From positions 1-30,220 of the forward strand of contig DATDRQ010000065.1 of assembly GCA_035291645.1 (NCBI GenBank): 30,220 bases of DNA, given 5' to 3'. Position 1 is the stretch's first letter. Every line of letters starts with the position of its first letter. This DNA comes from DATDRQ01 sp035291645 (lineage in GTDB: Bacteria; Chloroflexota; Anaerolineae; Anaerolineales; UBA4823). A program made the translations under genes and the position numbers. The notes under the pieces were generated by a model. The model did not search any database. It worked only from the letters and a program-made list of their open reading frames with translations, and had not been told where the DNA came from. Positions 7,833-15,575 of the stretch are shown one piece after another.

Positions 7833-8395
7833 GGGGAAGGATTCGGTTCTTTTTTTGCCAGGGTAACTTGTGAGGAACCTGCAGCCTGGTTTTCGAGCAA
7901 CTCGAGCACGAAACACAGGGAAGAAAGACGATTAAGATAGGGTATTAAATTTGTGTTTTCGATTTCCCCGGTAATTTTGATCCCCGCCATTCTTCGCTCA
8001 GCACGTCGTACGATGGTCCTGGCAAGAGCCATGGCAGCGCCCGCCTGGCTGTCGCCTGGTACGATGAACTCCTGCGGCAGGGTTACCATCCCAGAGATGA
8101 GGTCGGTCTGCACTTCCAACCAGTGAACCCGCTCGCCATCGATTTTACGAAAACGAGGTGCGTTCTCGGGCGTGGCGGAGACTTCCGCCATCAGGTGATA
8201 CAGATCTCTTTGGACCTCTAACAGGATCGTCCTGCTCAGAGTTGCCTGAGCAATAGCCCTTGCAAATCCAAGTGCTGCAGAAGCTTCGTCAATGGTTCCC
8301 ACCAATTCGATTAGCGCATCTTGTTTCGCCACCCGGCCTTCCCCGAGCCTGCCGGTGAAACCGTCGTCTCCGCTGCGCGTGTAAAACTTGGCCAT
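7829..8395 (-). CDS. Cob(I)alamin adenosyltransferase, PduO type
   Basis: This 188-residue enzyme transfers the adenosyl group of ATP to cob(I)alamin, making adenosylcobalamin. Family signatures are the N-terminal YTRSGDDGFTGRLGEGRV nucleotide-binding stretch (5-22), GTIDEASAALG (33-43), the ARTIVRRAERR helix (125-135) and the YLNRLSSLCFVLE segment (153-165). The length fits PduO/MMAB-type enzymes. The ATG at 8395 fits the family N-terminus (MAKFYTRSGDDG). It lies only 7 bases after a TATAAT on the minus strand, suggesting a leaderless mRNA. No B12-dependent mutase or riboswitch is visible in the window. Confidence 0.93.
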   Translation of the reverse strand: MAKFYTRSGDDGFTGRLGEGRVAKQDALIELVGTIDEASAALGFARAIAQATLSRTILLEVQRDLYHLMAEVSATPENAPRFRKIDGERVHWLEVQTDLISGMVTLPQEFIVPGDSQAGAAMALARTIVRRAERRMAGIKITGEIENTNLIPYLNRLSSLCFVLELLENQAAGSSQVTLAKKEPNPSP

Positions 8396-8402
8396 GGCGG
8401 CA

Positions 8403-8408
8403 ATTATA
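8403..8408 (-). promoter_or_regulatory. Perfect -10 box 7 bases before the adenosyltransferase ATG
   Basis: On the minus strand TATAAT is followed by TGCCGCC and then the ATG at 8395. Transcription would begin at or within a base or two of the ATG, giving a leaderless message with no ribosome site. No convincing -35 element is seen at 16-18 bases. Confidence 0.4.
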
Positions 8409-8447
8409 ACGCTTCCATTCGGTCTATTCTGAATTGGAGTGTTGTTG

Positions 8448-8477
8448 TATACTTGAACCAAGGGAAAGGAGTATCGA
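8448..8477 (+). promoter_or_regulatory. -10-like box and ribosome site for the zinc-ribbon gene
   Basis: TATACT at 8448-8453 is a good -10 match without a clear -35. It is followed by GGGAAAGGAG (8462-8471), a strong ribosome site for the ATG at 8479. This fixes the start there rather than at an earlier in-frame codon. Confidence 0.35.
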
Positions 8478-8478
8478 G

Positions 8479-8700
8479 ATGCAAATCCGCTGCTCAAACT
8501 GCCATAAACCCTTCGCAATCGGCAAGGACGAAATCCACATGGCATTAGATACGATCGCTGCCGAAGGACTCGCCCACTACAACGTCTACTGTCCCCACTG
8601 CCGGCGAGCCAACCGAATATCCCCCGAAGAACTCCAGCGGGCCGCGCCAGAATGGCAACCCGCCTCAACCCAGGATAAACAACAGGCAAATCAAGATTAA
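8479..8700 (+). CDS. Small zinc-ribbon protein
   Basis: A 73-residue protein with two CxxC knuckles, C5/C8 and C38/C41 (CPHC), spaced 29 residues apart, as in a single zinc ribbon. The C-terminal 25 residues are polar and probably disordered. A strong ribosome site supports the start. It lies just ahead of the MoxR-type ATPase and likely shares its transcript. Possible roles are nucleic-acid or protein binding; no specific function can be assigned. Confidence 0.8.
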   Translation: MQIRCSNCHKPFAIGKDEIHMALDTIAAEGLAHYNVYCPHCRRANRISPEELQRAAPEWQPASTQDKQQANQD

Positions 8701-8730
8701 TGTTAATTGCGTTATGGGTATTCAAATACT

Positions 8731-9699
8731 ATGGATAATTATGGATGTTTCAATTCCCCTCAGGAGGTGAAATCGGCTCTAGGGGAGCAGAAGTACATTG
8801 CAAACGACGAAATAGCGACGATCATGTTCTTGAGCCAGCAGCTGGGTAAGCCTCTCCTCACGGAGGGACCAGCAGGGGTTGGTAAAACCGAGTTAGCAAA
8901 AGCAATCGCGGGGGCAACCGGAAGAGAATTAATCCGTCTGCAGTGTTACGAGGGATTAGACGAGACCAAAGCCCTGTATGAATGGGAATACGCCAAGCAG
9001 ATCCTGTACACCCAGCTTCTTCGAGATAAGTTGCAGGAAACCCTGAGGGGGACGTCAGACCTGGCAGATGCCGCCGATCGACTGGCAGACGAGGAAGATG
9101 TCTTTTTCTCGATGCGCTTCTTATTGCAAAGGCCTCTATTGAAGGCAATCCTCAGCGATACTCCTTCGGTTTTATTGATCGATGAGATCGACCGGGCTGA
9201 TGCTGAGTTCGAAGCCTTTTTGCTGGAGGTCCTCAGTGATTTCCAGGTGACGGTACCGGAGCTGGGGACTCTTTCCGCAAGACACCGGCCACTGGTTCTT
9301 CTGACGAGCAATAACACCCGTGAGCTCAGCGAAGCTCTCAAACGTCGCTGCCTGTACCTGTTCATCGGGTACCCAACCATCGAGCAGGAGCTGGCTGTCG
9401 TCCGGTTGAAGATCCCGGAGCTGGCCCCCAAGATGGCCAGACAGGCAGTCGAGCTGGTCCATAATCTCCGCAAGATGGACCTGAGAAAATCCCCGAGCAT
9501 CAGCGAAACGCTGGACTGGGCCAAGGCGTTGGTGGCGCTCAACGTCAAGCAAATCGACACCGATACATTAGAGACGACATTAAGTGTGCTGCTCAAGCAC
9601 GAGAGTGACCTGCAGCGCGCCAACCGGATGTTCCAGCGTTCTGCCAGAGGCCAGAGCGACGAGGAAAACGATCCTCGGCTGCGCGGCTGGCGGAACTAG
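8731..9699 (+). CDS. MoxR/CoxD-type AAA+ ATPase
   Basis: The 322-residue protein is a single AAA+ module of the MoxR clade. Walker A is GPAGVGKTE (46-54), Walker B is LLIDEID (148-154), sensor 1 is LTSN (191-194) and an arginine-finger-like ALKRRC follows (202-207). MoxR ATPases pair with von Willebrand A proteins to remodel or insert cofactors into client proteins; CoxD with CoxE matures CO dehydrogenase. The next gene is such a CoxE-like partner, 12 bases downstream. I chose the ATG at 8731, since MoxR N-termini usually begin close to the FxSPxEV segment. A TTG at 8707 and a GTG at 8767 are alternatives, and an AGGAGGTG at 8762-8769 sits awkwardly inside the coding frame. Confidence 0.9.
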   Translation: MDNYGCFNSPQEVKSALGEQKYIANDEIATIMFLSQQLGKPLLTEGPAGVGKTELAKAIAGATGRELIRLQCYEGLDETKALYEWEYAKQILYTQLLRDKLQETLRGTSDLADAADRLADEEDVFFSMRFLLQRPLLKAILSDTPSVLLIDEIDRADAEFEAFLLEVLSDFQVTVPELGTLSARHRPLVLLTSNNTRELSEALKRRCLYLFIGYPTIEQELAVVRLKIPELAPKMARQAVELVHNLRKMDLRKSPSISETLDWAKALVALNVKQIDTDTLETTLSVLLKHESDLQRANRMFQRSARGQSDEENDPRLRGWRN

Positions 9700-9711
9700 C
9701 GGGTACACCCG

Positions 9712-11088
9712 ATGGAAGAACGGATCTTAAAGTTTATCACCGCACTCCGGGCAAGCGGGGTTCGCATCAGCCTTGCGGAGAGCGCTGACGCCTTGAGTGC
9801 GATCGACCAGATGGGAATCCAGGACAGAGAAACCTTCAAACTCAGTCTCCGATCGACCCTGGTCAAGGACGCGGAAAATCTCCCTGTCTTCGAAGAGCTT
9901 TTCCCTCTCTTCTTCGACACGAACGAGAAGCCACCTTTGATGAACATCTCAGAAGACCTCACCCCAGAGGAGGCCGAGATGCTGGCAGAGGCGCTCAGGA
10001 AGTTCAAAGACCAGCTGCGAGACATGCTGGAACGGCTGATGAGGGGTGAGCCGCTGAGCCAGGATGAACTCGACCAGCTGGGCGAGATGGTTGGGCTGAA
10101 CCAGGCGGATAACATGCGCTACCGGGAATGGATGGCTCAGCGCATGGAAAAAGCCCTTAAATTCAAGGAAGTCCGGGAAGCGATCCAGGAGCTGATGGAG
10201 CTACTCGCCGAGATGGGCATGAATCGGGAACGGATCGATCAACTTCGCCAGCTCCTGAGGGCAAACCAACAAGGGATGGAGGATCAGATCGATCAGTTTG
10301 CTGGGATGCGGATTGCCGAGAATATGAGCAACCAGCCTCCTCAGGCAGGTCCCGAAGATCTGCTCAACCGGCCAATGAATTCATTGACGGACAAAGAACT
10401 GGACATCCTGAGGAGGGAGGTCCACCGGCTGGCTGCTGCACTCCGGACGCGCATCGCCCTGCGGCAAAAAAGGGCCAAAACCGGTCAACTGGACGCCAAG
10501 GGGACGATCCGGGCTAACCTGAAGCATGGCAGCGTGCCGATCGAGATCAAGCATCGCCGGCGCAGTCTCAAACCCAAAATCGTCGTCATCTGTGACATCA
10601 GTACCTCGATGCGCCCGACCTCCGAGTTGATGCTCAGCCTTCTGTGGCAGATGCAGGACCAGGTCAGCAAATCACATACCTTCGCCTTCATCGACCACCT
10701 CGAATACATCTCTCCGGATTTCAATATCCAGGAAGCCCGCCAGGCAGTCGCGGTCGTGCTCGAACGGATGCCCCCCGGTCACTACAACACAGACCTCGGT
10801 TATAGTTTACAAAATTTCACCGAGGATTTCCTCGACACAATCGACAGCCGGGCGACATTCATCATCGTCGGGGATGGACGGAACAACTACAACGATCCCC
10901 GGCTGGATCTGTTTTCGATGGTCGCGCGTCGATCTCACCGGACTATCTGGTTGACACCCGAGGCGCCCGCACTTTGGGGGTCCGGTGATAGCGATATGCT
11001 CAAGTATGCGGCTATGTGCGATTCGGTATTCAGGGTCGGGACACTTGCCGAGCTAACCTCCGCCATCGATCATTTGCTTGGCGGTTGA
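9712..11088 (+). CDS. CoxE-like von Willebrand factor A protein
   Basis: The 458-residue soluble protein has an acidic, helical N-terminal part (1-250) rich in Glu, Met and Leu. The C-terminal VWA domain (about 288-458) is of the CoxE family (PF05762). Its metal site is readable: DISTS (D295, S297, S299), the T360-D361 pair, and D388 in VGDGRNNY. In CoxDE and RavA-ViaA systems such a protein binds the ATPase next door and recruits the client. The client is unknown here because no CO dehydrogenase or methanol dehydrogenase gene is present. Its 3' end overlaps the convergent malQ gene by 36 bases. Confidence 0.9.
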   Translation: MEERILKFITALRASGVRISLAESADALSAIDQMGIQDRETFKLSLRSTLVKDAENLPVFEELFPLFFDTNEKPPLMNISEDLTPEEAEMLAEALRKFKDQLRDMLERLMRGEPLSQDELDQLGEMVGLNQADNMRYREWMAQRMEKALKFKEVREAIQELMELLAEMGMNRERIDQLRQLLRANQQGMEDQIDQFAGMRIAENMSNQPPQAGPEDLLNRPMNSLTDKELDILRREVHRLAAALRTRIALRQKRAKTGQLDAKGTIRANLKHGSVPIEIKHRRRSLKPKIVVICDISTSMRPTSELMLSLLWQMQDQVSKSHTFAFIDHLEYISPDFNIQEARQAVAVVLERMPPGHYNTDLGYSLQNFTEDFLDTIDSRATFIIVGDGRNNYNDPRLDLFSMVARRSHRTIWLTPEAPALWGSGDSDMLKYAAMCDSVFRVGTLAELTSAIDHLLGG

Positions 11089-12627
11089 GCCCTGTTCTTC
11101 TTCGGCGTAACTCAAACTTCTTCCTGGTCGCAAGGGATTTATCCGTGCGTAGAGGAAGTTAAATTCTTCCAATCTCGCGCGTAACTCGTCGGTCAGTGCG
11201 CCGGGCGGCAAGCGCCAGGTCCAGTTGCCGCTCGGATTGCCCGGATAATTCATGCGCGCTTCGTTTCCCAGATCCAATAAATCTTGCAGGGGAGCTACCG
11301 CAAATACGGCAACCGAGACCCAGGCAGCCCGGATAAAATCCCAGGCGATATCCGTGCCATCCTGGCCCAGGTAACGCCGGGCGAAATCTTTATCTCTATC
11401 ATCGACGCGTTCATACCAGCCGCGCGAGGTGTCGTTATCATGAGTCCCGGTGTATATGATGGAATTTCGAACGTGGTTATGGGGCAAAAAAGGTTCAGCC
11501 GGGTCGCCGTGAAAAGCAAACTGTATGATCTTCATCCCCGGGAGGTCGAAGCGATCGCGCATTTCCACGACATCCGGCGTGATTTCGCCCAGGTCTTCGG
11601 CAAGTATGGGTAATTCACCCAGTGTTCCGAGGACCTTCTCAAAGAAATCCAAACCGGGTCCTTTCACCCAACGACCCGTTACCGCAGTCGGTTCGCCAGC
11701 CGGCACTTCCCAATAACCGGCGAAGCCTCGAAAATGATCCAATCGAATGATATCGACATTCTGGAGCATGGATCGCAGGCGATTAATCCACCAATCATAC
11801 CCGTTAGCCGCATGCACATCCCAGCGATAGATGGGATTACCCCATAATTGCCCTGTTTCAGAGAAGTAATCCGGTGGGACTCCTGCAACAACCGTAGGGT
11901 TGCATTCCTCATCAAGATGGAAGAGCTCGGGATGTGACCAGACATCCGCGCTGTCATGTGCGACGAAGATGGGTGCATCGCCGATAATCTGGATCGAGCG
12001 TTTGACGGCGTAGGCTTTCAAGCTCACCCACTGCCGGAAGAACAAAAACTGGCGGAATTCTTGTCTCCTTATCGCCTGCTCCAGTTTCCTGCGAGTGCTC
12101 TGCAGCGCGTCCGGCTGGCGGGTACGGATGGGAAGCGGCCAATCCGCCCAGGAACCTCCCCCCTGCGCTTCTTTGATCGCCATGAACAGAGCAAAGTCCT
12201 CCAACCAGAAAGCCTGCGATCGACGGAATTGGTCCAGTTCACCCGATATAGCCGGGTCTTTCGAGGCCTGAAAACTTTGGAATGCCTTGTCCAGTAGGTT
12301 TAACTTCCACTGGATAACTTCCCCGAAATCAACCTTGTCGTCTGTGAAATCCGGCTTATCCGTCAGGTCTTCCGGCGTGATCAACCTATCTTCGAGCAAT
12401 GCCTCCGGGCTGATCAGATAAGGGTTCCCGGCGAAGGCAGAAAAACACTGGTACGGCGAATCACCATAACCGGTCGGGCCAAGCGGAAGAATCTGCCACA
12501 AGCTGCAGCCAGATTCGTAAAGAAAATCTACCCACGCGCTTGCCTGGGGTCCAATATCGCCAATCCCGTACGGGCCAGGTAAACTGGTGGGATGGAGCAG
12601 GACGCCAGAGGAACGTTCAAACTTCAT
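11053..12627 (-). CDS. malQ: 4-alpha-glucanotransferase (amylomaltase, GH77)
   Basis: The 524-residue enzyme moves segments of alpha-1,4-glucan from one maltodextrin to another. GH77 motifs are all present: GVLLHPTSLPGPYGIGD (8-24), PLGPTGYGDSPYQ (48-60), the nucleophile D297 in IRLDHFRG, the acid/base E344 in ILAEDLGEIT and the third carboxylate D397 in THDNDTSRGW. The length fits bacterial amylomaltases. The start at 12627 matches the family N-terminus. It overlaps the end of glgC by 11 bases, so the two are probably one operon. At the other end it overlaps the CoxE-like gene tail to tail. Confidence 0.97.
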   Translation of the reverse strand: MKFERSSGVLLHPTSLPGPYGIGDIGPQASAWVDFLYESGCSLWQILPLGPTGYGDSPYQCFSAFAGNPYLISPEALLEDRLITPEDLTDKPDFTDDKVDFGEVIQWKLNLLDKAFQSFQASKDPAISGELDQFRRSQAFWLEDFALFMAIKEAQGGGSWADWPLPIRTRQPDALQSTRRKLEQAIRRQEFRQFLFFRQWVSLKAYAVKRSIQIIGDAPIFVAHDSADVWSHPELFHLDEECNPTVVAGVPPDYFSETGQLWGNPIYRWDVHAANGYDWWINRLRSMLQNVDIIRLDHFRGFAGYWEVPAGEPTAVTGRWVKGPGLDFFEKVLGTLGELPILAEDLGEITPDVVEMRDRFDLPGMKIIQFAFHGDPAEPFLPHNHVRNSIIYTGTHDNDTSRGWYERVDDRDKDFARRYLGQDGTDIAWDFIRAAWVSVAVFAVAPLQDLLDLGNEARMNYPGNPSGNWTWRLPPGALTDELRARLEEFNFLYARINPLRPGRSLSYAEEEQGSTAKQMIDGGG

Positions 12628-13879
12628 AGGGTAACCTCTTGGTTTGGATGTAGTCGTCGCTGTGAACGATGTTCGTCGGTACGTCCGACGGGATGACATC
12701 TGTGGCTATCACCGCACCTGGTTCGATCGTTATCCCAGGCGCCAGCAGGCTATTCTTGCCGATCATGGTAATCTGCAAGTCTCCATCCAGGCGCATGGCG
12801 CCAACCCTGGCGTCATGGCCAACTTGCACTTTCTTATCGATAATCGATCGCTCGACCACTGCCCCGCTTTCGATCACCGAATCCGTAAGGAGGATCGATT
12901 CCCTGACGATCGCGCCTGGCATCACTCGCACGCCGGGAGAAAGTACCGAACGTTCCACTATGGCTCCTGAGGCGACTTCACACCCATCGGTGATCATGCT
13001 GTCCAGAACCCGGGCGCCGCGAGCGATGCGCACCGGAGGCCGTTCCTCGGTGCGGGTGTGGATGATCCAGGACCGGTCATTCAATTCCAGTGGAGATGGA
13101 TCGGAAAGCAGGTCCATGTGTGCTTTCCAGTACGAATCGACCGTCCCGACATCCACCCAATATCCTGAGAAAGGAAAGGCGAAAACACGAGAGTTCTGGG
13201 CAACCAGGTGCGGCAGGATATCCTTCCCAAAATCGTGAGAACTGTCTACCCGGGTGTGATCCTCCCAAAGGACTCGATCGAGGAGTTCTATATTGAACAG
13301 ATATACACCCATGTTCGCCAGGTTCGAGGCCGGCGTGGAGGGCTTCTCAATGAAGGAAGTCACCCGGAACCCATCATCGACGCCAACGATTCCGAAACGG
13401 TAAGCTTCTTCCTGATCGACGCGGATGGTGGCGATGGTCAAATCGGCCTGGTGATCGAGGTGGAAAGCAATCAGGGCGTCGTAATTCATCTGATAGATGT
13501 GGTCACCGGAAAGGATCAGGATCAGATCTGGCCTGGAACTTTTTATGAAGCGGAAGTTCTGCTGGACAGCGTCCGCCGTGCCCAAATACCAGTCGGAAGT
13601 GCCACGAGCTTTGTAGGGAGTGTAAATCCGGACACCCCCGGTAAAATCCCGGTTCAAATCCCAGGGTCCTCCTGCTCCGATGTGCTCGATGAGAGAATGC
13701 GGCCGGTACTGGGCCAGGATCATGACATCGAAAATGCCGGAATTGACACAATTAGACAACGTAAAATCGATGATCCGGTATTTCCCTGCAAATGGAACGG
13801 CTGGCTTCGTTCGTTTTGCGGTTAAGGTGCCGAGGCGAGAGCCCTCGCCTCCAGCCAGAATGACAGCGCGCGCTTTCAT
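12617..13879 (-). CDS. glgC: Glucose-1-phosphate adenylyltransferase (ADP-glucose pyrophosphorylase)
   Basis: This 420-residue enzyme makes ADP-glucose from glucose-1-phosphate and ATP, the committed step of bacterial glycogen synthesis. The N-terminal nucleotidyltransferase domain starts with AVILAGGEGSRLGTLTAKR and continues KPAVPFAGKYRIIDFTLSN; GDHIYQMNYD and FIEKPS are the later substrate-binding segments. The C-terminal third is a left-handed beta-helix of hexapeptide repeats (VLSPGVRVMPGAIVRES and similar), the allosteric domain. AGGAGA (13893-13888, minus strand) is a good ribosome site. It is the first gene of a glgC-malQ operon. Confidence 0.97.
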   Translation of the reverse strand: MKARAVILAGGEGSRLGTLTAKRTKPAVPFAGKYRIIDFTLSNCVNSGIFDVMILAQYRPHSLIEHIGAGGPWDLNRDFTGGVRIYTPYKARGTSDWYLGTADAVQQNFRFIKSSRPDLILILSGDHIYQMNYDALIAFHLDHQADLTIATIRVDQEEAYRFGIVGVDDGFRVTSFIEKPSTPASNLANMGVYLFNIELLDRVLWEDHTRVDSSHDFGKDILPHLVAQNSRVFAFPFSGYWVDVGTVDSYWKAHMDLLSDPSPLELNDRSWIIHTRTEERPPVRIARGARVLDSMITDGCEVASGAIVERSVLSPGVRVMPGAIVRESILLTDSVIESGAVVERSIIDKKVQVGHDARVGAMRLDGDLQITMIGKNSLLAPGITIEPGAVIATDVIPSDVPTNIVHSDDYIQTKRLPYEV

Positions 13880-14105
13880 CAGAAAACTCTCCTATTTACC
13901 TATTATCTACACCGGTTGCGGGTCTATTTTAATCGATAGGCTGAGAATCATTCCAGAATACTAGATAAAAGATATCCTTTTCAACACCAGGTTTCCTGAA
14001 TCTTCGAATCGTCCCTTAGGGGATTGTTCGTTGATATTACAAGGATGTTAATCTTCAAAGCCGGAATTTAGAATTATAATTTTTCCGTAAGGATAGCATC
14101 AAAAT
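13880..14105. promoter_or_regulatory. Divergent promoter region between glgC and the GH57 gene
   Basis: A 226-base AT-rich intergenic region between divergent genes. On the plus strand TATAAT at 14075-14080 is a perfect -10 box about 26 bases before the GH57 ATG, with TAAGGA at 14088-14093 as the ribosome site. On the minus strand TAAAAT (13931-13926) is a possible -10 for glgC. AATC-TCC at 14007-14014 can pair with GGGGATT at 14019-14025 as a small imperfect hairpin. No clear -35 boxes are seen. Confidence 0.35.
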
Positions 14106-15563
14106 ATGCCGATAAGATCTGTATGCCTGCATGGTCATTTCTACCAGCCGCCGCGCGAGGACCCATTAACTGGGATTGTTCCAAACGAACGGGGAGCCTC
14201 CCCATACAAGAACTGGAATGAACGCATCCATGCAGAATGCTATCGACCGAACGCAGAATTAGGTAATTTTGAACGAATCAGTTTTAACGTTGGGCCAACG
14301 CTTTTTTCCTGGTTAGCCTCCTACGATCGGTTAACCTACCAGCGGATCCTCGACCAGGATGGGGCTAACTTTAATAAATTCGGGGTAGGGAACGCCATCG
14401 CCCAGGCGTATAACCATACGATCCTGCCCCTCGCTTCCTCGGCCGACAAACTGATCCAGATTTCCTGGGGGATCGCCGATTTCGAACACCGCTTCGGTCG
14501 TAAACCCCAGGGCATGTGGTTGCCTGAAACCGCGGTCGACTACGAAACCCTAGCCATCCTGGCAAACCAGGGCATCGAATTCACGATTCTGGCGCCCTGG
14601 CAAGCCGCTGGCGAAGGTCTGGACTCCACCGAGCCATACCGGGTAAATCTGTCCGGGAACAGCATTACAGTCTTCTTCTACCAGCGCGACCTGAGTTCCC
14701 AAATCAGCTTTAATCCCAGTATCACTGCCAACGCCGACTTGTTCGTCAAGAAAGAGCTCAGCAGCTTTTTCCATGACGAAAAGGAAAGAAGGGGTGAAGA
14801 GCAGTTATTGCTGCTTGCTACCGATGGTGAACTTTACGGGCACCACCAACCTTTCCGGGATCGCTTCCTGGCCCATCTAGTAAATGGAGCTTGCTCCCAG
14901 GCTGGCATCGAGCCGGTCTACCTCGCGCTTTGGCTGAAAGACCATCCACCGCGAAAAACCGTTGAAATCCGTGAACGGACTTCCTGGTCCTGCCACCATG
15001 GCGTCCTGCGCTGGATGGGTGAGTGCGCCTGCACGCCCAGCGATGGGCGCTGGAAAGCTCACCTGCGCCAATCCTTCGATCGCCTGGCTGGAACGCTCGA
15101 CGCGCTCTATTTCGATAATGTCTACCCGTATATCTCCAAACCCAGGCTACTTCGCCAGCGCTACATCCACGCCATGCTGGGAAAGATGACGGCCGAAGCG
15201 CTGATCACGGAGATGGCAGTCAAGGACTTGACAACAGAGCAGATGCTCCGGATCTACCTCCTGCTCGAATCGCAGCGCGAACGCCAGAGGATGTTCACCT
15301 CGTGCGGGTGGTTTTTCGACGATTTCGACCGGATCGAACCGCAGAATAACCTGGCTTACGCTGCCCAGGCAGTCCGGCTCGCCCGGCTGGCGACCGGCGA
15401 CGACCTGACCCCACAGGCGATTTCGTACCTGAAACACGTCGCCAGCCCTCGCACCGGTCTGCGCGCGGACCGTGTATTCGAGCAATTCCTTGGCAGGACC
15501 TGGGTGCTGCGAGACAGGATCCCTGCAATCAACCGGTTGCGAGCAGCGACCCCAGGAAAGTAA
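14106..15563 (+). CDS. Glycoside hydrolase family 57 protein
   Basis: The 485-residue protein has the GH57 N-terminal signature CLHGHFYQPPREDP (7-20), with H9 and H11. The candidate nucleophile is E141 in GMWLPETAVDYETL and the candidate acid/base is D240 in ATDGELYGHHQP. The family includes alpha-amylases, amylopullulanases and glycogen branching enzymes. This subgroup resembles the DUF3536-bearing GH57 proteins but is shorter. It lies between glgC and a GH13 gene, so an alpha-glucan substrate is likely. Whether it hydrolyses or branches glucan cannot be told from sequence. No signal peptide, so it should be cytoplasmic. Confidence 0.88.
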   Translation: MPIRSVCLHGHFYQPPREDPLTGIVPNERGASPYKNWNERIHAECYRPNAELGNFERISFNVGPTLFSWLASYDRLTYQRILDQDGANFNKFGVGNAIAQAYNHTILPLASSADKLIQISWGIADFEHRFGRKPQGMWLPETAVDYETLAILANQGIEFTILAPWQAAGEGLDSTEPYRVNLSGNSITVFFYQRDLSSQISFNPSITANADLFVKKELSSFFHDEKERRGEEQLLLLATDGELYGHHQPFRDRFLAHLVNGACSQAGIEPVYLALWLKDHPPRKTVEIRERTSWSCHHGVLRWMGECACTPSDGRWKAHLRQSFDRLAGTLDALYFDNVYPYISKPRLLRQRYIHAMLGKMTAEALITEMAVKDLTTEQMLRIYLLLESQRERQRMFTSCGWFFDDFDRIEPQNNLAYAAQAVRLARLATGDDLTPQAISYLKHVASPRTGLRADRVFEQFLGRTWVLRDRIPAINRLRAATPGK

Positions 15564-15575
15564 TCCGTCTTTCTA

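Noticed and set aside
8396..8725. 110-residue N-terminal extension of the adenosyltransferase
   Set aside because: It would run through the divergent promoter region and antisense to the zinc-ribbon gene; the family N-terminus is MAKFYTRSGDDG at 8395.
8946..9623. 225-residue open frame on the minus strand opposite the MoxR-type gene
   Set aside because: Ser/Arg-rich composition with no motif, fully antisense to a gene with intact Walker motifs; a shadow frame.
8479..11088. CO dehydrogenase maturation operon
   Set aside because: The CoxD/CoxE-like pair is present but no coxMSL, coxF or molybdenum-cofactor gene is found, so the pair is named only by family.
12669..13238. 189-residue open frame opposite glgC
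   Set aside because: Antisense to the conserved GlgC C-terminal domain and without recognisable features.
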